Shown here: positions 56,597-64,000 of the stretch, one piece after another | How positions within the stretch are numbered: position 1 is the first letter of the stretch | How the letters are laid out: the number at the start of each line of letters is the position of its first letter | Assembly: GCF_003852405.1 (NCBI RefSeq) | Contig: NZ_QAJM01000007.1 | Coordinates: 62,001-126,000, forward strand | Length of the DNA: 64,000 nt | Source of the DNA: Pseudomonas sp. KBW05 | GTDB lineage: Bacteria; Pseudomonadota; Gammaproteobacteria; Pseudomonadales; Pseudomonadaceae | Direction: 5' to 3' | The notes under the pieces: generated by a model | The model's database searches: none | What the model saw: the letters and a program-made list of their open reading frames with translations, nothing else | What the model was told of the DNA's origin: nothing | Program-made: the position numbers and the translations under genes

Positions 56597-58816
56597 TCAA
56601 TACAAATCCACGGGGTCCACATCCATCGACCATCGCACTTGCCGGCCGCTGGGCATTTGCTCCAGGGCAAGCAACAGGCTACTTAACAGCCGATGCAGGG
56701 GCGCGCGGGACGTTGCCTGCAAGAGTAGCTGAGCGCGATAACGCCCGGCTCGGCGCTCCATGGGCGCAGGCACCGGGCCGAGCAGTTCGATGCCGGTCAG
56801 ACCCAGTTCGCCGAGCAAACGTTCGGCGGCGCTGCATGCTTCGTCGAGGAAACCTTCGGCCTGCCCCGGTTTATGCGCTTCGGCGCGCAGCAGGGCCAAA
56901 TGGGAAAACGGCGGCAGGCCGGCGGAGCGGCGTTCGCTCAGCGCCTGCTCGGCGAAGGCAAAGTAGCCTTGTTCTGTCAGCTGGATCAGCAGCGGGTGGT
57001 CGGCCAGGTGGGTCTGGATAATCACTCTACCGGGCTCTTCAGCGCGGCCCGCACGGCCCGCGACCTGCACGATCAGTTGCGCCATGCGCTCGCTGGCGCG
57101 GAAGTCGCCGGAGAACAGGCCGCCGTCGGCGTCCAGGATCGACACCAGCGTCACCCGTGGAAAGTGGTGCCCTTTGGCTAGCATCTGCGTGCCGATCAGG
57201 ATGCACGGCTGGCCTTTCTGGATGGTGGCGAACAGCTGGTTCATCGCGTCTTTGCGCGAGGTGCTGTCGCGGTCGACCCGCAGCACCGGGAAGTCCGGGA
57301 ACAGAATGCCCAGGCGTTCCTCGGCGCGCTCGGTGCCCGCGCCGACCGGGCGCAGGTCCACTTTGCCGCACTGCGGGCAGTGGCGCGGCACCCGTTCCAC
57401 ATGGCCGCAGTGGTGGCAGCGCAACTCACCGTGGCGCTGGTGCACGGTCATGCGCGCGTCGCAACGCTCGCACTCGGACATCCAGCCGCAGTCATGGCAC
57501 AACAGCGTCGGCGCAAAGCCGCGACGGTTCAGGAACACCAGCACTTGCTGGCCGGCGGCGAGGGTCTGGCCGATGGCTTGTTGCATCGGCCCGGAAATCC
57601 CACTGTCCAGCGGGCGGCTTTTTACATCCAGGCGCAGGAAACGTGGCTGTTTGGCGCCACCCGCGCGCTCGTTGAGGCGTAGGAGGCCGTAACGACCGGT
57701 GTAGGCGTTGTGCAAACTCTCCAGGGATGGCGTGGCCGAGCCGAGCACAATCGGGATGTCTTCCTGGCGTGCGCGCACCAGCGCCAGGTCGCGGGCGTGG
57801 TAGCGCAGGCCTTCTTGCTGTTTATAGGAGCCGTCGTGCTCTTCGTCGATGATGATCAGCCCGGGGTTTTTCATCGGGGTGAACAGCGCCGAACGGGTGC
57901 CGATAATAATGTCGGCCTCGCCATCCCGCGCCGCCAGCCACGACTCCAGGCGCTCGCGGTCATTGACCGCCGAGTGCACCAGGGCGATGCGTGCGTTGAA
58001 GCGTTGTTCGAAACGCGCCAGGGTCTGCGGGCCGAGGTTGATCTCCGGGATCAACACCAGCGCCTGTTTGCCGGCTTGCAGGGTTTCGCGGATCAGTTGC
58101 AAATACACTTCGGTCTTGCCGCTACCGGTGACGCCGGCCAGCAGGAACGCGTGGAAGCTGTCGAAGCCTGCGCGGATCGCCTCGTAGGCGGCGCGCTGTT
58201 CGGGGTTCAGCGGCAATTCCGGCTGGGCCAGCCAGTGTTCGTGGCGCGGATCGGGGGCGTGCTTGCGGATTTCCACCTGCACCAGATCCTTGGCGAGCAG
58301 CAGGTCGAGACTGTCTTTGCTCAGCATCAGCTTGCTTAACAGTTGATGCGCCACGCCGTGGGGATGTTGGGCCAGGGTTGCCAGGGCTTCACGCTGGCGC
58401 GGGGCGCGGGCGATGCGTGGGTCGTCGAGGCGCGCGCCGGGTGCCGCCGACCAGAAGCGTTCCTGGCGTGCTTCGGCCAGTTCGCCCTGGCGCAGCAATA
58501 CCGGCAGCGCCCAGCTCAGGGTGTCGCCCAGGCTGTGTTGGTAATACTGGGCGGTCCACAGGCACAGCTTGAACAGGGCGGGCGGCAGCGGCGGCGTGGC
58601 GTCGAGGATCGCCAAGGCGGGCTTGAGCTTTTCGGCGGGCACTTCGCTGTGGTCGGCGACTTCCACCAGGATGCCGATCATTTCCCGCCGGCCAAACGGC
58701 ACGCGCACGCGCATGCCCGGCTGCAACTGCGCCCGCAGCACGCCGGCCGGGGCACGATAATCGAACAGGCGGCGCAGGGGCGAGGGCAGGGCGAGGCGCA
58801 AAATGGCGTCGGGCAC
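56597..58816 (-). CDS. priA: Primosomal protein N' (replication restart helicase PriA)
   Basis: Superfamily 2 3'-5' helicase that reloads the replisome at stalled forks. The 739-residue protein shows Walker A AGVTGSGKTEVY near 227, the DEEH box IIDEEHDGSYKQ near 325, a zinc region with paired cysteines (LLCHDCGW, CERCDARM, CHHCG, CPQCG, about 440-485) and helicase motif VAGRAGRAEEPG near 590. It begins with GTG at 58816 (MPDAILRLALPSPLRRLFDY). Divergent from rpmE. Confidence 0.97.
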   Translation of the reverse strand: MPDAILRLALPSPLRRLFDYRAPAGVLRAQLQPGMRVRVPFGRREMIGILVEVADHSEVPAEKLKPALAILDATPPLPPALFKLCLWTAQYYQHSLGDTLSWALPVLLRQGELAEARQERFWSAAPGARLDDPRIARAPRQREALATLAQHPHGVAHQLLSKLMLSKDSLDLLLAKDLVQVEIRKHAPDPRHEHWLAQPELPLNPEQRAAYEAIRAGFDSFHAFLLAGVTGSGKTEVYLQLIRETLQAGKQALVLIPEINLGPQTLARFEQRFNARIALVHSAVNDRERLESWLAARDGEADIIIGTRSALFTPMKNPGLIIIDEEHDGSYKQQEGLRYHARDLALVRARQEDIPIVLGSATPSLESLHNAYTGRYGLLRLNERAGGAKQPRFLRLDVKSRPLDSGISGPMQQAIGQTLAAGQQVLVFLNRRGFAPTLLCHDCGWMSECERCDARMTVHQRHGELRCHHCGHVERVPRHCPQCGKVDLRPVGAGTERAEERLGILFPDFPVLRVDRDSTSRKDAMNQLFATIQKGQPCILIGTQMLAKGHHFPRVTLVSILDADGGLFSGDFRASERMAQLIVQVAGRAGRAEEPGRVIIQTHLADHPLLIQLTEQGYFAFAEQALSERRSAGLPPFSHLALLRAEAHKPGQAEGFLDEACSAAERLLGELGLTGIELLGPVPAPMERRAGRYRAQLLLQATSRAPLHRLLSSLLLALEQMPSGRQVRWSMDVDPVDLY

Positions 58817-58937
58817 GCGGGGGTCTCATCTATAAAGGCAGGCGGTGGCGCAAGGGGCGGGAGCCTAGCAGACAGGGGAGGGCTTGGGGTAGCCGATGGT
58901 TTTCTGATGAAAGGGAGTTTCATGCCCTCAGCGCCGC

Positions 58938-58965
58938 TTGCGCGATTAAAAAGGTCTGGTAGAAT
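58938..58965 (+). promoter_or_regulatory. Probable promoter of rpmE
   Basis: TTGCGC (58938-58943), a 16-base spacer and an extended -10, TGGTAGAAT (58957-58965). The -10 matches five of six consensus bases and the -35 only three. Confidence 0.5.
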
Positions 58966-59034
58966 CCGCGGCCTAATTACGTGCGGTATTCGACAATAGT
59001 GTCGAGTGGCGGCACGCTAGCCCGAGGAAGTGCC

Positions 59035-59265
59035 ATGAAAGCCGATATCCATCCAGCGTACGAAACCATCGCAGTAACTTGCAGCTGCGGCAACAAGTTC
59101 GAAACTCGTTCGAACCTGTGCAAGCCACTGGGTACTGACGTATGCAACGAGTGCCACCCGTTCTACACCGGTAAGCAGAAGACTCTGGACACCGGCGGCC
59201 GCGTACAGCGCTTTGCTGACCGTTTCGGCGCTTTCGGCAAGAAGCCTGCTGCTGCAGCAGAGTAA
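59035..59265 (+). CDS. rpmE: 50S ribosomal protein L31 (zinc form)
   Basis: A 76-residue ribosomal protein. Cysteines in [15 protein letters not shown] and VCNECHPF form the zinc site (C+ paralogue), which in other bacteria is replaced by a C- form under zinc limitation. ATG at 59035 ([19 protein letters not shown]) follows GAGGAA. A strong terminator follows. Confidence 0.97.
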   Translation: MKADIHPAYETIAVTCSCGNKFETRSNLCKPLGTDVCNECHPFYTGKQKTLDTGGRVQRFADRFGAFGKKPAAAAE

Positions 59266-59303
59266 GCCTGAAAAATCCCTTGGGTTTTTCCCGCTGAAAA
59301 AAG

Positions 59304-59329
59304 AGGCGTCCCCAGTGGACGCCTTTTTT
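59304..59329 (+). terminator. Rho-independent terminator of rpmE
   Basis: AGGCGTCC (59304-59311) pairs with GGACGCCT (59317-59324), followed by a run of T. Confidence 0.9.
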
Positions 59330-59461
59330 GTGCCTGAAATTTGATAAAAACCGCTTGAAAGGACTTTTTAATAAAAAATTGTAGACATTTTTTTATTCGA
59401 TTGTGAACAGTTGAGCCCTTGTATCCCGTGGCCTTAGACCAAAGTACGGCGCTCTGGGGCC

Positions 59462-59490
59462 TTGACACCGGTGACTACCCAGTCTTGTAG
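59462..59490 (+). promoter_or_regulatory. Possible promoter of the malic enzyme gene
   Basis: A perfect TTGACA (59462-59467) is followed after 17 bases by TTGTAG, a weak -10. The rest of the gap from 59330 is AT-rich with no other clear feature. Confidence 0.3.
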
Positions 59491-59552
59491 GGACTTTACG
59501 ACACGCGTATCCTCGGCGGTCCGTCGACCAACAGTAAAAGCGGAATGCCGAT

Positions 59553-60821
59553 ATGTCTGATTTGAAAACTGCCGCTCTCGAATATCATGCCAATCCTCGT
59601 CCAGGAAAGCTGAGTGTAGAGCTCACCAAAGCCACCGCCACCGCCCGCGACCTGTCGCTGGCCTACAGCCCTGGCGTGGCCGAGCCCGTACGTGAAATCG
59701 CCCGCGATCCTGAGTTGGCGTACAAGTACACCGGCAAGGGCAACCTGGTTGCAGTGATTTCCGATGGCACCGCGATTCTGGGCCTGGGTAACCTCGGCCC
59801 ATTGGCTTCCAAGCCAGTCATGGAAGGTAAAGGCGTGCTGTTCAAGCGCTTCGCCGGCATTGACGTTTTCGACATCGAAGTCGATTCCGAGAGCCCACAG
59901 GCTTTCATCGACACCGTAAAGCGCATTTCCATCACCTTCGGTGGCATCAACCTGGAAGACATCAAGGCACCTGAGTGCTTCGAGATCGAAAAGGCCCTGA
60001 TCGAACAGTGCGACATCCCGGTATTCCACGATGACCAGCACGGCACCGCGATCGTTACCGCGGCTGGCATGATCAACGCCCTGGAAATCGCTGGCAAAAC
60101 CCTGGCTGACGCGAAGATCGTCTGCCTGGGCGCTGGTGCAGCGGCTATCTCGTGCATGAAGCTGATCGTGAGCATGGGCGCCAAGCTGGAAAACATCTAC
60201 ATGGTCGACAGCAAGGGCGTGATCCAGTCCGAGCGCACCGACCTGAACCAGTACAAGGCGATGTTTGCCCACCCGTCCTCCAAGCGCACCCTGGCTGACG
60301 CCCTTGACGGTGCAGACGTGTTCGTTGGCCTGTCCGGCCCGAACCTGCTGAGCGCTGAAGGCCTGAAGTCCATGGCAGCCAACCCGATCGTGTTCGCCTG
60401 CTCCAACCCGGACCCGGAGATCTCGCCAGAGCTGGCTCACGCCACTCGTAACGACGTGATCATGGCCACCGGCCGTTCGGACTACCCGAACCAGGTCAAC
60501 AACGTGCTGGGCTTCCCGTTCATCTTCCGTGGTGCCCTGGACGTTCGCGCCAAGCGCATCAACGAAGAAATGAAAGTAGCCGCCGCCAACGCCCTGCGTG
60601 AACTGGCCAAGCTGCCTGTGCCTCAGGACGTGTGCGACGCCTACGGTGGTGCCAAGCTGGAATTCGGCCGTGAGTACATCATTCCGAAGCCAATGGACAA
60701 GCGCCTGATCACCCTGATCTCCGATGCCGTGGCCAAAGCCGCGATCGAGACCGGTGTGGCCACCCTGCCGTATCCGAAGAACTACCCGCTGCAAAGCGTG
60801 GATGATGTGTTCAACGGCTAA
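59553..60821 (+). CDS. maeB: NADP-dependent malic enzyme (short form)
   Basis: Oxidative decarboxylation of malate to pyruvate with NADPH formation. The 422-residue protein contains [16 protein letters not shown] near 37, [17 protein letters not shown] near 67, [11 protein letters not shown] near 159 and the dinucleotide-binding [14 protein letters not shown] near 188. It lacks the C-terminal phosphotransacetylase-like domain of E. coli MaeB, so symbol and name rest on the catalytic domain. A strong terminator follows. Confidence 0.9.
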   Translation: MSDLKTAALEYHANPRPGKLSVELTKATATARDLSLAYSPGVAEPVREIARDPELAYKYTGKGNLVAVISDGTAILGLGNLGPLASKPVMEGKGVLFKRFAGIDVFDIEVDSESPQAFIDTVKRISITFGGINLEDIKAPECFEIEKALIEQCDIPVFHDDQHGTAIVTAAGMINALEIAGKTLADAKIVCLGAGAAAISCMKLIVSMGAKLENIYMVDSKGVIQSERTDLNQYKAMFAHPSSKRTLADALDGADVFVGLSGPNLLSAEGLKSMAANPIVFACSNPDPEISPELAHATRNDVIMATGRSDYPNQVNNVLGFPFIFRGALDVRAKRINEEMKVAAANALRELAKLPVPQDVCDAYGGAKLEFGREYIIPKPMDKRLITLISDAVAKAAIETGVATLPYPKNYPLQSVDDVFNG

Positions 60822-60840
60822 GCCGTTGTAGCGCACCAAC

Positions 60841-60874
60841 AAAAAGCCCCGGCTCGTGAGAGTCGGGGCTTTTT
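60841..60874. terminator. Bidirectional terminator between maeB and PBP1A genes
   Basis: AAAAAGCCCCG (60841-60851) pairs with CGGGGCTTTTT (60864-60874). Symmetric A and T runs let it act on both the plus-strand maeB transcript and anything converging from the minus strand. Confidence 0.9.
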
Positions 60875-60913
60875 GCTGTGTGGCGCTTAACTTGAGCCTT
60901 GCACAGAACCAAG

Positions 60914-61096
60914 TGTGGGGCTTGGCTTCTGTGGGAGCTGGCTTGCCTGCGATAGCATCACCGCAGTGTCACTGGAAGACCGAGTTGCCTGCATCGCAGG
61001 CAAGCCAGCTCCCACACAAGCCAGCTCCCACACAAGCCAGCTCCCACACAAGCCAGCTCCCACACAAGCCAGCTCTCACAGAAGCCAGGCCCCGCA
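60914..61096. repeat. REPIN with a tandem array of 16-bp arm units
   Basis: The right arm has five consecutive copies of caagccagctcccaca (61001-61080; the fifth has one change) and a sixth degenerate copy (61081-61096). The left arm has two inverted copies (60914-60929 and 60930-60945), the outer being the counterpart of the degenerate sixth unit. The structure is thus a REPIN whose right inner unit was amplified after both arms had doubled. Confidence 0.92.
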
Positions 61097-61107
61097 CTGG
61101 ATCTGCA

Positions 61108-63573
61108 TCAGAACAGATCGATTGGCGCCGCCTCATCCGCCGGTAGCGGGCTACCCGGTGCCACACCATTGCCCAGCTCGTTGACCGACGGCGGCGTGTC
61201 TTCGCTCTTGAACAGTTCGAAGTAGGCATTCGGCGTGCTTGGCGATGCTACGCGGCCACTCACCGGGTCGATCCGCAGGCTGAGGATGCCTTCCGGTTCC
61301 GGTTGGGTGTGCAGAGGCTTGTCCTTCAAGGCAGCGCCCATGTAGCTCATCCAGATCGGCAGCGCGACGGTGCCACCGAACTCACGACGGCCCAGGCTTT
61401 CCGGCTGGTCATAGCCGGTCCACACGGTAGTCACGTAGTCGCCGTTGTAACCAGAGAACCAGGCGTCCTTGGAGTCGTTGGTGGTACCGGTCTTGCCGGC
61501 GATGTCGGCGCGGCCGAGGGCCAGGGCGCGACGGCCGGTGCCTTTCTTGATCACGTCTTGCAGGATGCTGTTGAGGATGTAGGTGGTGCGGCCATCCACA
61601 ATGCGCTCGGCAACGGCAGGCGCCTGCGGCTCGGTGGGCGTAGCGGCGTTCGCAGCGGGCGCGGCGCCTGGGGTCGGCTCGATGGTGATGCCGCCGTTGC
61701 TCGGGGCTGCCAGGCCATCGGTAGCGGCCACGCCGTTGACCACGTCACCCGGCACACGCGGTGGGTTGGCAGTGAACAGGGTGTCGCCATTGCGGCTTTC
61801 GATCTTGTCGATCAGGTACGGCGCGATCTTGTAGCCGCCGTTGGCAAAGGTGCTCCAGCCGGTGGCGATTTCCATCGGCGTGAGGGTCGCAGTGCCCAGG
61901 GCCAGGGACAGGTTCGGCGGCAGGTCCGACTTGTTGAAGCCGAAGCGCGTCATGTAGTCGATGGTCTTGCCCACGCCCATCGCCTGCAACAGGCGGATCG
62001 ACACCAGGTTGCGCGACTTGTACAGCGCCTCGCGGATACGGATAGGGCCAAGGAAGGTATTGGTGTCGTTTTTCGGACGCCAGACCTTGTCCAGGTATTC
62101 GTCGACAAACACGATCGGTGCATCGTTGACCAGGCTGGCAGCGGTATAGCCGTTATCCAGCGCGGCGCTGTAGATGAAGGGCTTGAAGCTTGAACCCGGC
62201 TGGCGCTTGGCCTGCACGGCACGATTGTAGTTGCTCTGCTCGAAGGCGAACCCACCCACCAGGGCGCGGATGGCACCGTTCTGCGGGTCGAGGGAAACCA
62301 GGGCGCCCTGGGCCAGCGGCACCTGGCTGAATTTGAGGCTGTCATCCTTCTGGCGTTGCACGCGGATCAGGTCACCCACCTGCGCCACATCGGACGGCTG
62401 CTTGGGCATCGGGCCCATGCTATTGGTGTTCAGGAAGGGGCGCGCCCACTTCATGCTGTCCCAGGCCACATGGGCTTCGCCGGTGCGGGTCAGCACCTGT
62501 ACGCCGTCTTTTTGCACCTGGGTCACGATGGCCGGTTCCAGGCCGCTGATGGCGCGCTGCTTGCCCAGTTCGGTGGTCCAGGCGCTGAGGGTCTTGCCCG
62601 GCAGGCGCGACTCAGGCCCACGGTAGCCGTGGCGCTGGTCGTAGGTAATCAGCCCGGAATGCACCGCGTTGTTGGCGATTTCCTGGGTGTCGCTAGGCAC
62701 CGTCGTGGTCACACGGAAACCTTCGGTGTAGGCCTCGCTGCCATAACGACCGACCATCTCGGCGCGGGCCATTTCAGCGATATACGGTGCGTTCACTTCT
62801 GGCGTAGGCACGTGGTAACTGGCGTTCAACGGCTCGGCCACCGCGCTTTCATAGGCGGCCTGGTCGATCTTGCCCAGCTTGTACATGCGCCCCAGGATCC
62901 AGTCGCGACGCTCTTTGCTGCGCGCCGGATTGGCCAGTGGGTTGAAGCGCGACGGCGCCTTGGGCAGGCCGGCGATCATCGCCATCTGCGCCAGGCTCGC
63001 GTCACGGATCGACTTGCCGTAGTAGACCTGCGATGCCGCCTCGATGCCGTAGGCACGGTTGCCCAGGTAGATCTTGTTGACGTACAGCTCAAGGATCTCG
63101 TCCTTGGTCAGCTGGCGTTCAATCTGCAGTGCCAGCAGGATCTCGGTGGCCTTGCGCGAAAAGCTGCGCTCGCTGGTGAGGAAGAAGTTCTTCGCCACCT
63201 GCATCGTGATGGTGCTGCCGCCGGATTGAATGTGTCCGCTTTTTACCAATTGCGTGGCGGCACGTACCAGGCTGCTGGGGTCAACGCCGTAGTGGTTGGC
63301 GAAATTATCGTCTTCGGCCGACAGCAATGCACTGATGAAATTGGGTGGAATATCGGCGAAACGGATCGGGGTGCGGCGCATTTCGCCGAACTCCGCGATC
63401 AGTTTTTCATCGCTGCTGTAGACCCGCAAAGGAATCTGCAACTGGATACTTCTGAGGGCCTCTACGGAGGGCAAACCCGGACTAAGGTAGAGGTAGGCCC
63501 CGCTGAGTACGAGCAGCAGCCCGCAGACGATCGCGACAATGGAGTACCCGAAAAACTTCAGCAGACGAATCAA
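61108..63573 (-). CDS. mrcA: Penicillin-binding protein 1A (bifunctional peptidoglycan synthase)
   Basis: Class A PBP with glycosyltransferase and transpeptidase activities. The 821-residue protein has an N-terminal membrane helix (about 7-28), the GT51 motifs AEDDNFANHYGVDP near 86 and GGSTITMQVAKNFFL near 117, an OB-like insert, and the transpeptidase motifs SSFKPF (Ser nucleophile), SRN and KTGTTND. It starts with TTG at 63573, in line with the MIRLLKFFG N terminus; the ribosome binding site is weak. Divergent from pilM, as in other pseudomonads. Also called ponA. Confidence 0.95.
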   Translation of the reverse strand: MIRLLKFFGYSIVAIVCGLLLVLSGAYLYLSPGLPSVEALRSIQLQIPLRVYSSDEKLIAEFGEMRRTPIRFADIPPNFISALLSAEDDNFANHYGVDPSSLVRAATQLVKSGHIQSGGSTITMQVAKNFFLTSERSFSRKATEILLALQIERQLTKDEILELYVNKIYLGNRAYGIEAASQVYYGKSIRDASLAQMAMIAGLPKAPSRFNPLANPARSKERRDWILGRMYKLGKIDQAAYESAVAEPLNASYHVPTPEVNAPYIAEMARAEMVGRYGSEAYTEGFRVTTTVPSDTQEIANNAVHSGLITYDQRHGYRGPESRLPGKTLSAWTTELGKQRAISGLEPAIVTQVQKDGVQVLTRTGEAHVAWDSMKWARPFLNTNSMGPMPKQPSDVAQVGDLIRVQRQKDDSLKFSQVPLAQGALVSLDPQNGAIRALVGGFAFEQSNYNRAVQAKRQPGSSFKPFIYSAALDNGYTAASLVNDAPIVFVDEYLDKVWRPKNDTNTFLGPIRIREALYKSRNLVSIRLLQAMGVGKTIDYMTRFGFNKSDLPPNLSLALGTATLTPMEIATGWSTFANGGYKIAPYLIDKIESRNGDTLFTANPPRVPGDVVNGVAATDGLAAPSNGGITIEPTPGAAPAANAATPTEPQAPAVAERIVDGRTTYILNSILQDVIKKGTGRRALALGRADIAGKTGTTNDSKDAWFSGYNGDYVTTVWTGYDQPESLGRREFGGTVALPIWMSYMGAALKDKPLHTQPEPEGILSLRIDPVSGRVASPSTPNAYFELFKSEDTPPSVNELGNGVAPGSPLPADEAAPIDLF

Positions 63574-63776
63574 GGCTTTTGGATTTCCAGAGAAAAGAAT
63601 GGGTTAGGCGTCGGGGCATGCATGGCTAACGATGGATCGACCCGGGCTGTAGGTAAATAGCGGGGAAAAACGCTGGGCATTAAAGCATTTTTCGGCTTGG
63701 GGCGTCATTCGCGCCTGCTCAGCGGCCAACCGGCGGTAGGACCGCCGTTATGACAGGGAAAGTTTTGGGGAGTTTT

Positions 63777-64000
63777 ATGAGAAAGGGATTTTTCAGGCGA
63801 AAAGTTGATGCCGTCCTCGGCGTCGATATCAGCGACACGGCGATCCGGCTGGTCGAACTGGGCCATTCAAGCAGCGGTTACACCGTCAGAGGCTACGCCA
63901 CACAGGCGCTGCCGTTGCGTGCGGTGGTTGATGGCAACTTGCTAGACCTTGAGTCGGTAGGGCTTGCACTGCAGCAGGCAGTGGCCCGATTGCACACGTC
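63777..64000 (+). CDS. pilM: Type IV pilus assembly protein PilM (5' end only)
   Basis: The first 74 codons of an actin-like ATPase that forms the cytoplasmic part of the type IV pilus alignment complex with PilN, PilO and PilP. The opening VLGVDISDTAIRLVELGHSS is the phosphate-binding strand-loop of the family. The gene runs off the window. GGGGAG lies upstream of the ATG. The first residues (MRKGFFRRKVDA) differ from the more common MLGLF start. Confidence 0.88.
   Translation, partial: MRKGFFRRKVDAVLGVDISDTAIRLVELGHSSSGYTVRGYATQALPLRAVVDGNLLDLESVGLALQQAVARLHT

Noticed and set aside
54652-57021. 789-codon open frame on plus opposite argS and priA
   Set aside because: Antisense artefact crossing two certain minus-strand genes and a REP.
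61001-61096. Short tandem repeats as a CRISPR array
   Set aside because: The 16-bp units abut with no spacers and match one REP arm; no cas genes are present.

Overview
The window is a chromosomal segment of a fluorescent Pseudomonas, most likely the P. fluorescens complex. The evidence is the GC-rich code with strong codon bias, the hut gene order (hutC-D-U-Tu-X-W-V-H1-H2-Th-I-G) described for P. fluorescens SBW25, a medium-chain-length PHA locus with two class II synthases, and many intergenic REP/REPIN repeats of the kind typical of this group. No rRNA, tRNA, CRISPR array, insertion sequence or prophage was seen. The window starts inside hutC and ends inside pilM.

Layout. (1) 1-14137: histidine utilisation. 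It holds the end of the HutC repressor gene, hutD, urocanase, a urocanate permease, a betaine-type ABC importer (HutXWV), two histidase-family genes, a histidine permease, hutI and hutG. A sigma-54 promoter and a HutC operator sit before hutU, and REP repeats break up the operon. (2) 14336-17846: an orphan betaine/choline-type binding protein, an esterase, and a proline iminopeptidase overlapping dtd. (3) 18114-22413: opgGH, osmoregulated periplasmic glucans. (4) 22600-26246: a polar amino-acid ABC importer with two related binding proteins. (5) 26241-30171: two tandem chemoreceptors with long periplasmic sensor regions. (6) 30406-36386, minus strand: ubiE-ubiJ-ubiB-hisI-hisE-tatA-tatB-tatC-rsmE, mostly overlapping genes. 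(7) 36531-51038: the PHA locus, with phasins phaI and phaF on plus and phaC1-phaZ-phaC2-phaD on minus. Between phaF and phaD, which normally converge directly, lies a chaperone-usher fimbrial operon with two chaperones and a LuxR-type response regulator. (8) 51290-58816, minus strand: a DUF971 gene, hslVU behind a sigma-32-like promoter, an FtsN-like SPOR protein, argS and priA. (9) 59035-63573: rpmE, malic enzyme, and the PBP1A gene on minus, with pilM beginning divergently.

How it works together. The hut block imports histidine or urocanate and degrades them to glutamate and formate. Sigma-54 control of hutU and probably of phaC1 ties carbon/nitrogen catabolism and carbon storage to the same RNA polymerase form. 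The rest is conserved housekeeping whose order matches other pseudomonads.

Points most worth a second look: HutH1 lacks exactly the Ala-Ser-Gly triad that forms the MIO cofactor; a 70-bp tandem duplication carries a REP and a decoy start in front of hutH1; REPIN arms grow by 16-bp units, with six tandem units on one arm near 61 kb; the fimbrial block sits inside the pha locus; and hslV needs a TTG start. No wholly new multi-gene system could be demonstrated.
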